From positions 117,334-181,333 of the forward strand of contig NZ_JAUSCJ010000018.1 in NCBI RefSeq assembly GCF_030651185.1: a DNA stretch of 64,000 nt. Reading direction: 5' to 3'. Position numbers and translations under genes: made by a program. The notes under the pieces were generated by a model. That model saw only the letters and a list, made by a program, of their open reading frames with translations. It did no database searches and was not told the origin of the DNA. This DNA comes from Phenylobacterium sp. (GTDB taxonomy: Bacteria > Pseudomonadota > Alphaproteobacteria > Caulobacterales > Caulobacteraceae). Positions 41,714-51,825 of the stretch are shown here, one piece after another (the first letter of the stretch is position 1; each line of letters starts with the position of its first letter).

Positions 41714-43666
41714 ATGAAGACCTTCCGCCTCGCCGACCTCTCACTCGTCGTGAAGATGGCGTTCGCTCCCGCCTTCGCCGTGCTCATGCTGGCCCTGGTG
41801 GCCGGCGGGGCTGTCTGGAGCCAGCAGCAGCAGTCCAAGGCCATCGATCGCATCGTCGCCGAGGACATGGCTGTCAGCCTGGACCTGGCGCGGATCGCCA
41901 AGCGCATCACCGCGGTGCACGGGGATCTGTACCTGCTGATGACCCATACCGCCGCGACGCCGGGTATGGACTCCACGGCCCAGCTGCAGAAGCTGATGGC
42001 CGACGTCGACTCCATCAAGGCCGAGCTGACCAAGGTGAAGGTCAAGCTGCCCAAGGCCGAACAGAAGCGCTTCGATGCGCTGATCAAGGACCTCACCGAC
42101 TATCGCGGTGGGATCGAGGTGGTGGGCTCCATGCTCGGCATCGACTTCGCCACCGCCGCGGCCTTCGTCGAGCCCTTCGAAGTCCAGTACAACCGCATGA
42201 CCGAGACCCTCGACGGGGCCACGGCCCTGGTTCAGCAGGAAGCCAAGGCCCACGCCAAGGCCAGCGCCGAGGAAGCCGCCTTCACCGGTAAGGTCGCCGT
42301 CGGCGGCGCGATCATCACCCTGCTGGCGGTCGCCGGGATTTCCATCGCCACCATCCTTGGCGTCAAGCGCGCCATCCAGGGCATCGCCGGCGCCACCGAG
42401 AAGCTGGCCGCCGGGGATAACCAGCAGGACCTCGACAAGATCGCCCGCGGCGACGAACTGGGCGCCATCGTCGGCTCCCTGGGCATCTTCCGCGACAATC
42501 AGTTGCGCCTCACCGCCATGCGCGAGGAGCAGGAAGCCGCGGCCGCGCGAGAAGAAGCGACCCGCACCCGGGTCGAGAAGGAACGGGCCGACGCCCAGGC
42601 CGAACAGGCCGCCGTCGTCAGCACGCTGGCCAACGGCCTGTCGCGCCTGTCCCAGGGCGACCTGACCCACGCCATCGACCAGGCCTTCCCCGAGGAATAT
42701 GAAGCCCTGCGGGCCGACTTCAACGCCGCCGTGGCCAAGCTGCGGGACGCCATGCAGGTCATCGTCGCCACCAGCTCGCAGATCGGTTCCAGCGCCGAAG
42801 AGATCGCCGGCGCGTCCGACGACCTGTCGCGCCGCACCGAGCAACAGGCCGCCAGCCTGGAAGAGACCGCCGCCGCGCTCGACGAGATCACCGCCACGGT
42901 GAAGAAGTCCGCGGACGGGGCGAGCCACGCCCGGGCGGTGGTGCAGACCGCCAAGACCGGCGCGGCCGACGGCGGCGACATCGTCCGCCAGGCCGTCCTG
43001 GCCATGGGCGAGATCGAGAAGTCCTCCACCCAGATCAGCCAGATCATCGGGGTGATCGACGAGATCGCCTTCCAGACCAACCTGCTGGCCCTGAACGCGG
43101 GCGTTGAAGCCGCTCGCGCCGGGGAGGCCGGCAAGGGTTTCGCCGTCGTCGCCTCCGAGGTGCGGGCCCTGGCCCAGCGCTCCGCGGAAGCGGCCAAGGA
43201 AATCAAGGCCCTGATCAGCGCCTCGTCGACCCAGGTCGGCTCGGGCGTGCAACTGGTCGGCAAGACCGGTCAGGCCCTGGAGATGCTGGTGGCCCAGGTC
43301 GACGAGATCGACGGCCTGGTGGGTGAGATCGCGGCCTCGGCCAAGGAGCAGGCTGTCGGCCTCAACGAGGTCAACGCCGCCGTCAACAAGATGGACCAGG
43401 TGACCCAGCAGAACGCCGCCATGGTGGAGCAATCCACCGCCGCGGCCCACGCCCTGAACGGCGAGGCCACGGAACTGCGCCGTCTGATGGGCGACTTCCG
43501 CACCGGCGCCGACACCGCGCCGGCCCGCGCCTCCCGGCCCCAGGCGGCCGGACCGAGCTCGCGGCCCGCGGCCTCTCCCCCGCGCCGCATGGCCGAAAAG
43601 ATCCGCGCCAACTTCGGTGGCGGCGCGGCCGCCCAGCCAAAGAGCCAGGAGTGGGAGGAATTCTGA
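41714..43666 (+). CDS. Methyl-accepting chemotaxis protein linked to cassette 2
   Basis: 650 residues. N-terminal membrane helix (FAPAFAVLMLALVAGGAVWS), a ~150-residue periplasmic helical bundle (4HB-type), second helix (AIITLLAVAGISIATILGV), HAMP-like segments (~215-265 and ~295-345), then the signalling hairpin with DEIAFQTNLLALNAGVEAAR and GEAGKGFAVVASEVRALAQR. The last five residues, EWEEF, fit the CheR/CheB-docking pentapeptide (xWxxF). Start ATG 41714 has GGAG ~8 bp ahead. It lies 56 bp behind the receptor on the same strand, so the periplasmic YfiR-like protein or the receptor is a plausible input. Confidence 0.93.
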   Translation: MKTFRLADLSLVVKMAFAPAFAVLMLALVAGGAVWSQQQQSKAIDRIVAEDMAVSLDLARIAKRITAVHGDLYLLMTHTAATPGMDSTAQLQKLMADVDSIKAELTKVKVKLPKAEQKRFDALIKDLTDYRGGIEVVGSMLGIDFATAAAFVEPFEVQYNRMTETLDGATALVQQEAKAHAKASAEEAAFTGKVAVGGAIITLLAVAGISIATILGVKRAIQGIAGATEKLAAGDNQQDLDKIARGDELGAIVGSLGIFRDNQLRLTAMREEQEAAAAREEATRTRVEKERADAQAEQAAVVSTLANGLSRLSQGDLTHAIDQAFPEEYEALRADFNAAVAKLRDAMQVIVATSSQIGSSAEEIAGASDDLSRRTEQQAASLEETAAALDEITATVKKSADGASHARAVVQTAKTGAADGGDIVRQAVLAMGEIEKSSTQISQIIGVIDEIAFQTNLLALNAGVEAARAGEAGKGFAVVASEVRALAQRSAEAAKEIKALISASSTQVGSGVQLVGKTGQALEMLVAQVDEIDGLVGEIAASAKEQAVGLNEVNAAVNKMDQVTQQNAAMVEQSTAAAHALNGEATELRRLMGDFRTGADTAPARASRPQAAGPSSRPAASPPRRMAEKIRANFGGGAAAQPKSQEWEEF

Positions 43667-43736
43667 CCCTGGCCTGACGAGATCCTGACCGGCGCTCCCC
43701 AGCGTCGGGCGGGCTTCCTCCCCCGAGGACAAAACT

Positions 43737-43775
43737 GGCGCGCGCCTGATTCAAGACAGGCGCGCGCCGAATTTT
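43737..43775 (+). terminator. Strong intrinsic terminator after the MCP gene
   Basis: GGCGCGCGCCTG (43737-43748) and CAGGCGCGCGCC (43757-43768) form a 12-bp stem with an 8-base loop, followed by GAATTTT. It marks the end of the cassette 2 operon. Confidence 0.92.
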
Positions 43776-43873
43776 CTGCATTTCGACTTTGACATCAAAT
43801 GCTTGGCGGCAACCAAAATTAAGCCCATGTGTTCGGCTGGTATGTTCCAGACGCTTCACTTGGGTAGCCAGAC

Positions 43874-44458
43874 ATGACCCGCCGATACGCCGCCCTCGCC
43901 GCCAGCGCCCTGCTTCTGGCCACGCTCGGGGCCTGCGCCACCGCCACCCCCTACCAACCGAATATCCGCGGCCAGGCCACCTCCGGCGGCTTTTCCGAGG
44001 TCCGACTGGAGGCTGACCGCTTCCGGGTGAATTTCGCCGGCAACAGCCTGACATCCCGCGAGACCGTGGAGGGCTATCTGCTCTACCGCGCCGCCGAGTT
44101 GACCGTCGCCCAGGGCTACGACTGGTTCGCGGTGGTGGACCGCCAGACCGACCGCAACGCGCGGACCTATGTCGAGCCCGATCCCTTCTACCGGCCCTGG
44201 TACGGCCCCTCGTACAACTTCTGGCGGCCGTCCTGGCGCTACTACGGCGGCGGCTACGGCTGGCGCTCCTGGGATCCCTTCTTCGGCGACCCCTTCTGGG
44301 GCGACCGCATGGACGTCCGCACGGTGGAGAAGTTCGAGGCCAGCGCCGAGATCGTTATGCACCGGGGCGCCAAGCCGCAGGACGACACCCGCGCCTTCGA
44401 TGCGCGCGCGGTGATGGACAACCTCGGGCCGCGGGTCCTGCGTCCGCCGCAGCCCTAG
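43874..44458 (+). CDS. CC0125/CC1285-type lipoprotein
   Basis: 194 residues with a lipobox (LATLGACATA, Cys 21). GFSEVRLEADRFRVNFAGNS and YLLYRAAELTVAQGYDWFAV are family hallmarks (related to DUF4136-like lipoproteins). The middle is rich in aromatic and Gly residues (YRPWYGPSYNFWRPSWRYYG). Function unknown; the family is common in Caulobacter, hence its name. Monocistronic between two terminators. Confidence 0.85.
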   Translation: MTRRYAALAASALLLATLGACATATPYQPNIRGQATSGGFSEVRLEADRFRVNFAGNSLTSRETVEGYLLYRAAELTVAQGYDWFAVVDRQTDRNARTYVEPDPFYRPWYGPSYNFWRPSWRYYGGGYGWRSWDPFFGDPFWGDRMDVRTVEKFEASAEIVMHRGAKPQDDTRAFDARAVMDNLGPRVLRPPQP

Positions 44459-44476
44459 CCCGGTTCCCGAAAACAG

Positions 44477-44510
44477 AAACGCCCGCCTCCAGACCAGGAG
44501 GCGGGCGTTT
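44477..44510. terminator. Bidirectional terminator between the lipoprotein and argG
   Basis: AAACGCCCGCCTCC (44477-44490) and GGAGGCGGGCGTTT (44497-44510) form a 14-bp perfect stem with a 6-base loop and A/T runs on both sides, suiting two convergent genes. Confidence 0.92.
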
Positions 44511-44531
44511 GTCTGTCCGGCCGGGCGGGTC

Positions 44532-45764
44532 TCAGCCCTTGACGCGCTTGTCCCGCTTGGCGGCGACCCGCAGGCGCAGGGCGTTGAGCTTGATGAAACC
44601 CGACGCGTCGTTGTGGTCGTAGGCGACCTTGCCCTCCTCGAAGGTGACCAGGTCCTGGTCGTAGAGGGAGTAGGGGCTGGTGCGGCCGATGATGGTGGTG
44701 TTGCCCTTGTAGAGCTTCACCGTCACCTGGCCGGTGACCATGGCCTGGCTGTGGTCGATGGCGGCCTGCAGCATCTCGCGCTCGGGGGTGAACCAGAAGC
44801 CGTTGTAGATGAGCTCCGCATAGCGCGGCATCAGCTCGTCCTTCAGGTGCATGGAGCCGCGGTCCAGGGTGATGGACTCGATGCCCCGGTGGGCGGCCAG
44901 CAGGATGGTGCCGCCGGGCGTCTCGTAGACGCCGCGGGACTTCATGCCGACATAGCGGTTCTCCACCAGGTCCAGGCGGCCGACGCCGTTGGCGTAGCCC
45001 AACTCATTGAGCCTGGTGAGCAGGGTTGCGGGGCTCATCTTCTCGCCGTCGATGGCGACCGGGTCGCCCTTCTCGAAGTCGATGGTAAAGACCGTGGCCT
45101 TATCGGGCGCATCCTCGGGCGCGATGGTGCGCATATAGACGAACTCGGGCGCCTCGACCGCCGGATCCTCCAGCACCTTACCTTCGGAAGAGGAGTGCAG
45201 CAGGTTGGCGTCGACGCTGAAGGGGGCCTCGCCGCGCTTGTCCTTGGCGATCTGGATCTGGTGCTTCTCGGCGAAGTCCAGCAGGGCCTCGCGGCTCTTG
45301 AAGTCCCACTCGCGCCAGGGCGCGATGACGTGGATGTCCGGCTCCAGCGCGTAATAGGCCACCTCGTAGCGGACCTGGTCGTTGCCCTTGCCGGTGGAGC
45401 CGTGGCTGACCGCGTCGGCCCCCATCTTGCGGGCGATCTCGATCTGCTTCTGGGCGATCAGCGGCCGGGCGATGGAGGTGCCCAGGAGGTACTGGCCCTC
45501 ATAGACGGTATTGGCGCGGAACATCGGGAAGACGAAGTCGCGGACGAACTCCTCGCGCACGTCCTCGATGAAGATGTTCTCGGGCTTCACGCCGGCGGCA
45601 AGCGCCTTGGCGCGGGCGGGCTCGAGCTCCTCGCCCTGGCCGAGGTCGGCGGTGAAGGTGATGACCTCCGCCCCGTACTCGGTCTGCAGCCACTTCAGGA
45701 TGATCGAGGTGTCCAGCCCGCCGGAATAGGCCAGGACGACTTTCTTGATCGTGGGCTTGGACAT
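44532..45764 (-). CDS. argG: Argininosuccinate synthase
   Basis: 410 residues. [20 protein letters not shown] is the ATP pyrophosphatase P-loop (SGGxDTS); [17 protein letters not shown] and [20 protein letters not shown] are typical. It joins citrulline and aspartate at the cost of ATP to AMP for arginine synthesis. argH is not in the window. Monocistronic by spacing. Confidence 0.97.
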   Translation of the reverse strand: MSKPTIKKVVLAYSGGLDTSIILKWLQTEYGAEVITFTADLGQGEELEPARAKALAAGVKPENIFIEDVREEFVRDFVFPMFRANTVYEGQYLLGTSIARPLIAQKQIEIARKMGADAVSHGSTGKGNDQVRYEVAYYALEPDIHVIAPWREWDFKSREALLDFAEKHQIQIAKDKRGEAPFSVDANLLHSSSEGKVLEDPAVEAPEFVYMRTIAPEDAPDKATVFTIDFEKGDPVAIDGEKMSPATLLTRLNELGYANGVGRLDLVENRYVGMKSRGVYETPGGTILLAAHRGIESITLDRGSMHLKDELMPRYAELIYNGFWFTPEREMLQAAIDHSQAMVTGQVTVKLYKGNTTIIGRTSPYSLYDQDLVTFEEGKVAYDHNDASGFIKLNALRLRVAAKRDKRVKG

Positions 45765-45828
45765 GGGCGTGCGGACTTTCGGCAGGAAGGGAACGTCGCG
45801 GGCGTATAGGGGCCAATGGCCCGGCGTA

Positions 45829-46191
45829 TCAAGGCTTGAGCGCGCCTTCGCTCTGCAGCTGGTCGAGGGCGGCCTTCAGCCAGCGCAGGTGGCCGACGGC
45901 GATCAGGGCCGCGGCGGTGGCGCGAACCCCGAACAGGATCACCGACTGCTCCACCGTCGCCCCGGCGTTGCGGTTGAAGGCCACCAGGGCCAGCCCCAGG
46001 AAAAAGGCCGCGGTCGGGATGGCCAGCAGGGCCAGGTTCCGCTTCACCCGGAAGGTCGGCTTGCCGCTCAGGGCGAACTGCAGCGGCACCTTGGTCTCCG
46101 GATCGATCCGTCCCCAGGCCGCTCGGGTGGTGGAGGCCATGATCGAGAGTGAGATGATCCACAGGGCGTCGCCCAGGAAAGACAACACCAT
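45829..46191 (-). CDS. Small integral membrane protein downstream of kup
   Basis: 120 residues from the ATG at 46189-46191; its start overlaps the kup stop by one base (TGATG). Three likely membrane segments ([53 protein letters not shown]) and a short charged tail. I do not recognise a family. Tight coupling to kup suggests it may assist or modulate K+ uptake, but this is only context. Confidence 0.7.
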   Translation of the reverse strand: MVLSFLGDALWIISLSIMASTTRAAWGRIDPETKVPLQFALSGKPTFRVKRNLALLAIPTAAFFLGLALVAFNRNAGATVEQSVILFGVRATAAALIAVGHLRWLKAALDQLQSEGALKP

Positions 46192-48110
46192 CAGACGGTC
46201 ACCTGGGTTCCGAGTTCGACCACGCGGCCGGGGGGGATCTTGTAGAAGTCGGTGGGGTTGGCGGCGTTGCGCATCAGGAAGATGAACAGTTTGTCCTGCC
46301 ACAGGGGCATGCCCGACTGGGCCGACGCCACCACCGAGCGACGTCCCAGGAAGAAGCTGGTGGCCATGATGTCGAACTTCAGGCCGAGCTTGCGGCACAG
46401 GCCCAGCGCCTTGGGCAGGTTCGGGCTCTCCATGAAGCCGTATCTTATGGTGACTTTTTTGAAGTCGTCGTTGATCGGCTCGATCTGTACCCGGTTCTCC
46501 TCCTTCACCCGCGGGGTCTCGGCGGTGTGGACGGTGAGGATGATGTTATTATCGTGCAGCACCTTGTTGTGCTTGAGATTGTGCATCAGCGCCACGGGCG
46601 CCATGTCGGGGTCGGAGGTCAGGAAGATCGCCGTGCCGTGCGCCCGGTGCGGGGCGCGGGCCTTGAGGATTTCCGACAGCTCCAGCAGGGGCACGGAATC
46701 ACGCCGGGTCTTCTCAGTGAGGATCTGGGCGCCGCGGGTCCAGGTCCACATGATCACCACCAGAGCCAGGCCCAGCACCAGCGGCAGCCAGGCGCCCTCC
46801 GGAATCTTCAGCAGGTTGGACGAGATGAAGGTGACGTCCAGAGCGCCGAAGCCGAGCGCCGCCAGCCAGGCCTGCCAGGTCGGTCGCTTCCACATATGCT
46901 TGACGATGACGAAGAACAGCAGGGTGTCGACGAACATGGCCCCGGTCACCGCGATGCCGTAGGCCGCCGCCAGGTTCGAGGAGCTGCGGAAGGTGAACAG
47001 CAGCACCAGCACCCCGATCATCAGGATGGTGTTGACCTGAGGCACATAGATCTGGCCGGCCTGGGTCTCGCTGGTGCGGCGGATGTCGATGCGCGGGAAC
47101 AGGCCCAGTTGCACCGCCTGCTGGGTCATGGAGAAGGCGCCGGTGATCACCGCCTGGGAGGCGATGACCGTGGCCGCCGTGGCCAGCAGCAGCACCGGCC
47201 AGTAGATGACCTCCGGGATCATCTCGAAGAAGGGATTGGACCGCGCCGCCGGGTTGGACAGCACCAGGGCGCCCTGACCCAGATAGTTCAGCAGCAGGGA
47301 CGGCAGCACCAGGATCACCCAGGCCGCCTGGATCGGCTTTTTCCCGAAGTGGCCCATGTCCGCGTAGAGAGCCTCGGCCCCGGTCACCGCCAGGAAGACG
47401 CTGCCCAGGATGATGAAGCCCAGCACGCCGTTGTCCCACAGGAAGATCACGCCGTAGTGGGGCAGCAGGGCGCGGATGATCGAAATGTCGTCGGCGATAT
47501 GATAGATGCCCAGCCCCGCCAGGACCAGGAACCATAAGGCGGTGATGGGGCCGAAGAAGCGGGCGATGCTGGTGGTGCCCTTGGCCTGGACCATGAACAG
47601 GGCCACCAGGATGCCGGCCGAGATCGGCACCACGAAGGGGCCCATCCGGTGGCCGATCCCCGGCGCATCCTTCAGGCCTTCGATGGCCGAGAGCACCGAA
47701 ACCGCCGGGGTGATGATGCCGTCGCCGTAGAACAGCGCCGCGCCGATCACCCCCAGGAAGAACACCGCCGTCGAGCGACGGCCGAGCGAGCGCTGGGCCA
47801 GGGCCATCAGGGCCAGGGTGCCGCCTTCGCCCTTGTTGTCGGCCCGCATCAGGAAGACGACATACTTGATGGTGACGATCAGGATCAGCGCCCAGGTCAC
47901 CAGGGACACCACGCCGAGCACCGCGATCTCGTTGGAGACCGTGTCGCGGGTGTGATGCAGGGCCTCGCGCATGGCGTAGAGCGGGCTGGTGCCGATGTCG
48001 CCGAACACCACGCCGATGGCCCCCAGCGCCAGGGCGCGGAGGCTCTCGGTGGGGGGGGCGTGCAGCGACTCTTCCGCCGCCTCGGGGGCGCCGCTGGCCG
48101 GATCAGCCAT
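46191..48110 (-). CDS. kup: Kup-type K+ transporter
   Basis: 639 residues from the ATG at 48108-48110. ALGAIGVVFGDIGTSPLYAM is the diagnostic first helix (GDIGTSPLY). About 12 spans, then a C-terminal cytoplasmic domain of ~170 residues (GTAIFLTSDPDMAPVALMHN, KHNKVLHDNNIILTV). It imports K+ with H+. The last residues, LGTQVTV, are usual. The small membrane protein gene follows. Confidence 0.95.
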   Translation of the reverse strand: MADPASGAPEAAEESLHAPPTESLRALALGAIGVVFGDIGTSPLYAMREALHHTRDTVSNEIAVLGVVSLVTWALILIVTIKYVVFLMRADNKGEGGTLALMALAQRSLGRRSTAVFFLGVIGAALFYGDGIITPAVSVLSAIEGLKDAPGIGHRMGPFVVPISAGILVALFMVQAKGTTSIARFFGPITALWFLVLAGLGIYHIADDISIIRALLPHYGVIFLWDNGVLGFIILGSVFLAVTGAEALYADMGHFGKKPIQAAWVILVLPSLLLNYLGQGALVLSNPAARSNPFFEMIPEVIYWPVLLLATAATVIASQAVITGAFSMTQQAVQLGLFPRIDIRRTSETQAGQIYVPQVNTILMIGVLVLLFTFRSSSNLAAAYGIAVTGAMFVDTLLFFVIVKHMWKRPTWQAWLAALGFGALDVTFISSNLLKIPEGAWLPLVLGLALVVIMWTWTRGAQILTEKTRRDSVPLLELSEILKARAPHRAHGTAIFLTSDPDMAPVALMHNLKHNKVLHDNNIILTVHTAETPRVKEENRVQIEPINDDFKKVTIRYGFMESPNLPKALGLCRKLGLKFDIMATSFFLGRRSVVASAQSGMPLWQDKLFIFLMRNAANPTDFYKIPPGRVVELGTQVTV

Positions 48111-48311
48111 CCAAAGTCTCCGGGACCAAAAAGGTGGTTCCCTTGTTCGGCCCGAATGCCGTGTGCGGCGGGCGCGATACACCCTTTCCAACCGCCGTTC
48201 AATCGCAGCATGGCCATGCCCGGGGGCGTCTGGTCGCAGGCGCAACGCTCAGGAGACCGCCCCGGTTCGCCAAACCTTGCGCATTGCCTGTTCTAGCGCC
48301 ACATCTGGCCC

Positions 48312-48890
48312 ATGTTCATCCAGACCGAACCCACCCCGAACCCCGAGGTCCTGAAGTTTTTGCCCGGACAAACTGTCCTGGCCGAAGGTTCGCGGGACTT
48401 CCGCAGTCCTTTGGAAGCCGAGGCCTCGCCGCTGGCCTCGGACCTGTTCGACATCGATGGCGTCGACCGGGTGTTCTTCGGCGCCGACTTCGTCACCGTT
48501 GGCAAGCATCCCGACCATGACTGGCCGCACCTGAAGGCGCCGGTCCTGGCCGCCATCATGGATCACTTCGCCTCGGGCCGGCCCCTGTTCGCCGCCGAGG
48601 CCGGCGCCGAGAGCGGCGGCCATGACGACGAAACGGTCTACGACGCCGACACCGCCCAGGTGGTGGCCGAGATCAAGGACCTGCTGGACACCCGCATCCG
48701 CCCGGCGGTGGCCCAGGACGGCGGCGACATCCTGTTCAACCGCTTCGAGCCCGACACCGGTGTCGTGTGGCTGCATATGCGCGGCGCCTGTTCCGGCTGC
48801 CCGTCCTCATCGGCGACCCTGAAGGCCGGCGTCGAGAACATGCTCAAGCACTATGTGCCCGAGGTCACCCGGGTCGAGCAGACCCTCTGA
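48312..48890 (+). CDS. Nfu/NifU-type Fe-S scaffold or carrier
   Basis: 192 residues. Nfu N-terminal domain (MFIQTEPTPNPEVLKFLPGQ) and a C-terminal NifU-like domain (DGGDILFNRFEPDTGVVWLH, MRGACSGCPSS) with the cluster-binding CxxC. It delivers 4Fe-4S clusters to targets such as lipoyl synthase or aconitase. Mitochondrial NFU1 has the same layout. Its stop overlaps the proposed CTG start of tsaB. Confidence 0.95.
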   Translation: MFIQTEPTPNPEVLKFLPGQTVLAEGSRDFRSPLEAEASPLASDLFDIDGVDRVFFGADFVTVGKHPDHDWPHLKAPVLAAIMDHFASGRPLFAAEAGAESGGHDDETVYDADTAQVVAEIKDLLDTRIRPAVAQDGGDILFNRFEPDTGVVWLHMRGACSGCPSSSATLKAGVENMLKHYVPEVTRVEQTL

Positions 48891-49534
48891 TCCTGCTCGC
48901 GATAGACACCTGCCTGGGGGCCTGCTCGGCCGCCGTCCTCGACGGTGGGCGAGTTCTGGCGACCCGGGTCGAGCCCATGGCGCGGGGCCATCAGGAACGC
49001 CTCGCCCCCCTGGTCGCCGAGCTGATGGCGGAAGCCGGCGTGGAATTCTCTCAGCTGCAACGGGTCGGGGTCACCGTCGGGCCTGGCTCCTTCACGGGTC
49101 TGCGGGTGGGCCTGGCCTTCGCGAAGGGCCTGGGCGCCGCCCTGTCGATTCCGGTGATCGGGGTCGGCGTGCTGGAGGCCCTGGCCCAGCCGCTGTCCGG
49201 GACCGTCTTCGCCGTCCTCGACGCCAAGCGCGACCAGCTCTACCTGCAGGCCTTCGCGGACGGCGTGGCGGTCAGCGCCCCCGACGCTCTACCGCCCGGA
49301 ACCGCCGCCGCGCGCCTGGCCGAACTGGCGGGGGCGGGCGAGGTGACCCTGGTGGGGTCGGGCGCGCCCCTGCTCGCCGACCTCCTGCCCGGCGCCACGG
49401 TGGTGATCGCCGACCATGCCGATCCTGTGGCGGTGGCGCAGATCGCGGCCATCCGCCCGCCGGTTCCGCCTCGCCCGCTCTATCTCCGCGCCCCCGACGC
49501 CAAGCTGCCGGGTGGCCGCGACCTGCCCGCATGA
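48887..49534 (+). CDS. tsaB: TsaB, tRNA N6-threonylcarbamoyladenosine modification protein
   Basis: 215 residues from the proposed CTG at 48887. The essential N-terminus LILLAIDTCLGACSAAVLDG (ASKHA fold) begins right there; VGVTVGPGSFTGLRVGLAFA is the TsaB signature. No ATG, GTG or TTG exists in frame between codon 48767 and this point, and the next ATG, 27 codons in, would remove the first strands. CTG overlaps the nfu stop as CTGA; ATC at 48890 is the other option. TsaB forms the TsaBDE complex for t6A at A37. rimI follows by ATGA. Confidence 0.9.
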   Translation: MILLAIDTCLGACSAAVLDGGRVLATRVEPMARGHQERLAPLVAELMAEAGVEFSQLQRVGVTVGPGSFTGLRVGLAFAKGLGAALSIPVIGVGVLEALAQPLSGTVFAVLDAKRDQLYLQAFADGVAVSAPDALPPGTAAARLAELAGAGEVTLVGSGAPLLADLLPGATVVIADHADPVAVAQIAAIRPPVPPRPLYLRAPDAKLPGGRDLPA

Positions 49535-49986
49535 CCCTGCGCCCCGCCGCCGAGGCTGATCTGGAAGCCCTGTCGGTGGTGCACCGCCGCGCCTTCACGC
49601 CCGGCTGGAGCGCTGACGAGATCGCCGACCTGGCCAGCGGACCCGGCGCCTTCGGCCTGATCGTGGAAACCGAAACCCCGCTTGGCATGATCCTCTGCCG
49701 GGCCCTGGCCGGCGAGGCCGAGGTCCTGACCCTGGCGGTCGATCCCGACGCCCGGCGGCAGGGCGTGGCCCGCGCCCTGGTGGTGGCCGCCGCCGCCGCC
49801 GCCAAGGCCGCGGGGGCGGACGCCATGTTCCTGGAGGTGGCCGTGGACAATGATCCGGCCCTGGCCCTGTATGAAGCCCAGGGCTTTGTTCGCGCCGGCC
49901 GCCGGCCCAGCTATTATGATCGCGGCGGCGGCATCTATGTGGACGCCGTCGTGATGCGCCTCGACCTCGGCGGCGGGTCCCTCTAA
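49531..49986 (+). CDS. rimI: Ribosomal protein bS18 alanine N-acetyltransferase (RimI-like)
   Basis: 151 residues. GNAT fold: LTLAVDPDARRQGVARALVVAAAA carries the acetyl-CoA loop (R-R-Q-G-V-A) and ALYEAQGFVRAGRRPSYY closes it. The tsaB-rimI order is the standard one. The start overlaps tsaB as ATGA. Confidence 0.92.
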   Translation: MTLRPAAEADLEALSVVHRRAFTPGWSADEIADLASGPGAFGLIVETETPLGMILCRALAGEAEVLTLAVDPDARRQGVARALVVAAAAAAKAAGADAMFLEVAVDNDPALALYEAQGFVRAGRRPSYYDRGGGIYVDAVVMRLDLGGGSL

Positions 49987-50025
49987 ACCGTGTCCTCAAG
50001 GCATTTGGAAATCAGGAGTCGGTTC

Positions 50026-50433
50026 GTGGACCGGATCGAAAATCTCTGCGTCGAAAAGGGCATGCGCATGACCGAGCAGCGCCGCGTGATCGCGCGCGTG
50101 CTGTCAGCGGCCCATGACCATCCGGACGTGGAAGAACTGTACCGCCGCTCCCACCAGGTGGACCCGCACATCTCCATCGCCACGGTCTACCGCACGGTGC
50201 GACTTTTCGAGGAGGCCGGCATCATCGCCCGCCATGACTTCCGCGACGGCCGCTCGCGCTACGAGGAAGCCACCGAGGTCCACCACGACCACCTGATCGA
50301 CATGAAGTCGGGCAAGGTCATCGAGTTCGTCGACGACGAGATCGAGGCCCTGCAGGAGGCCATCGCCCGCAAGCTCGGCTACAAGCTGGTGGATCACCGG
50401 CTGGAGCTCTACGGCGTCCCGGTCGAGGAGTAG
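50026..50433 (+). CDS. fur: Fur-family iron-responsive regulator
   Basis: 135 residues from the GTG at 50026, with AGGAG 8 bp ahead. Begins DRIENLCVEKGMRMTEQRRV; DNA-binding HISIATVYRTVRLFEEAGII; metal site VHHDHLIDMKSGKVIEF. The two CxxC zinc pairs of E. coli Fur are absent, as in alphaproteobacterial Fur/Mur. The Caulobacter protein of this type is a true iron regulator. miaB follows 51 bp downstream. A longer GTG start at 49990 is open but lacks a comparable RBS. Confidence 0.93.
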   Translation: MDRIENLCVEKGMRMTEQRRVIARVLSAAHDHPDVEELYRRSHQVDPHISIATVYRTVRLFEEAGIIARHDFRDGRSRYEEATEVHHDHLIDMKSGKVIEFVDDEIEALQEAIARKLGYKLVDHRLELYGVPVEE

Positions 50434-50484
50434 GCGGACCTGGTCGGCTTGCCCCCATCGGTCGCCAGCCGCATAAACCCCGCC

Positions 50485-51821
<1,337 letters not shown>

Positions 51822-51825
<4 letters not shown>

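Noticed and set aside
39420..41744. A 774-codon open frame on the minus strand
   Set aside because: Exact shadow of the cassette 2 receptor, of low-complexity composition and without an RBS.
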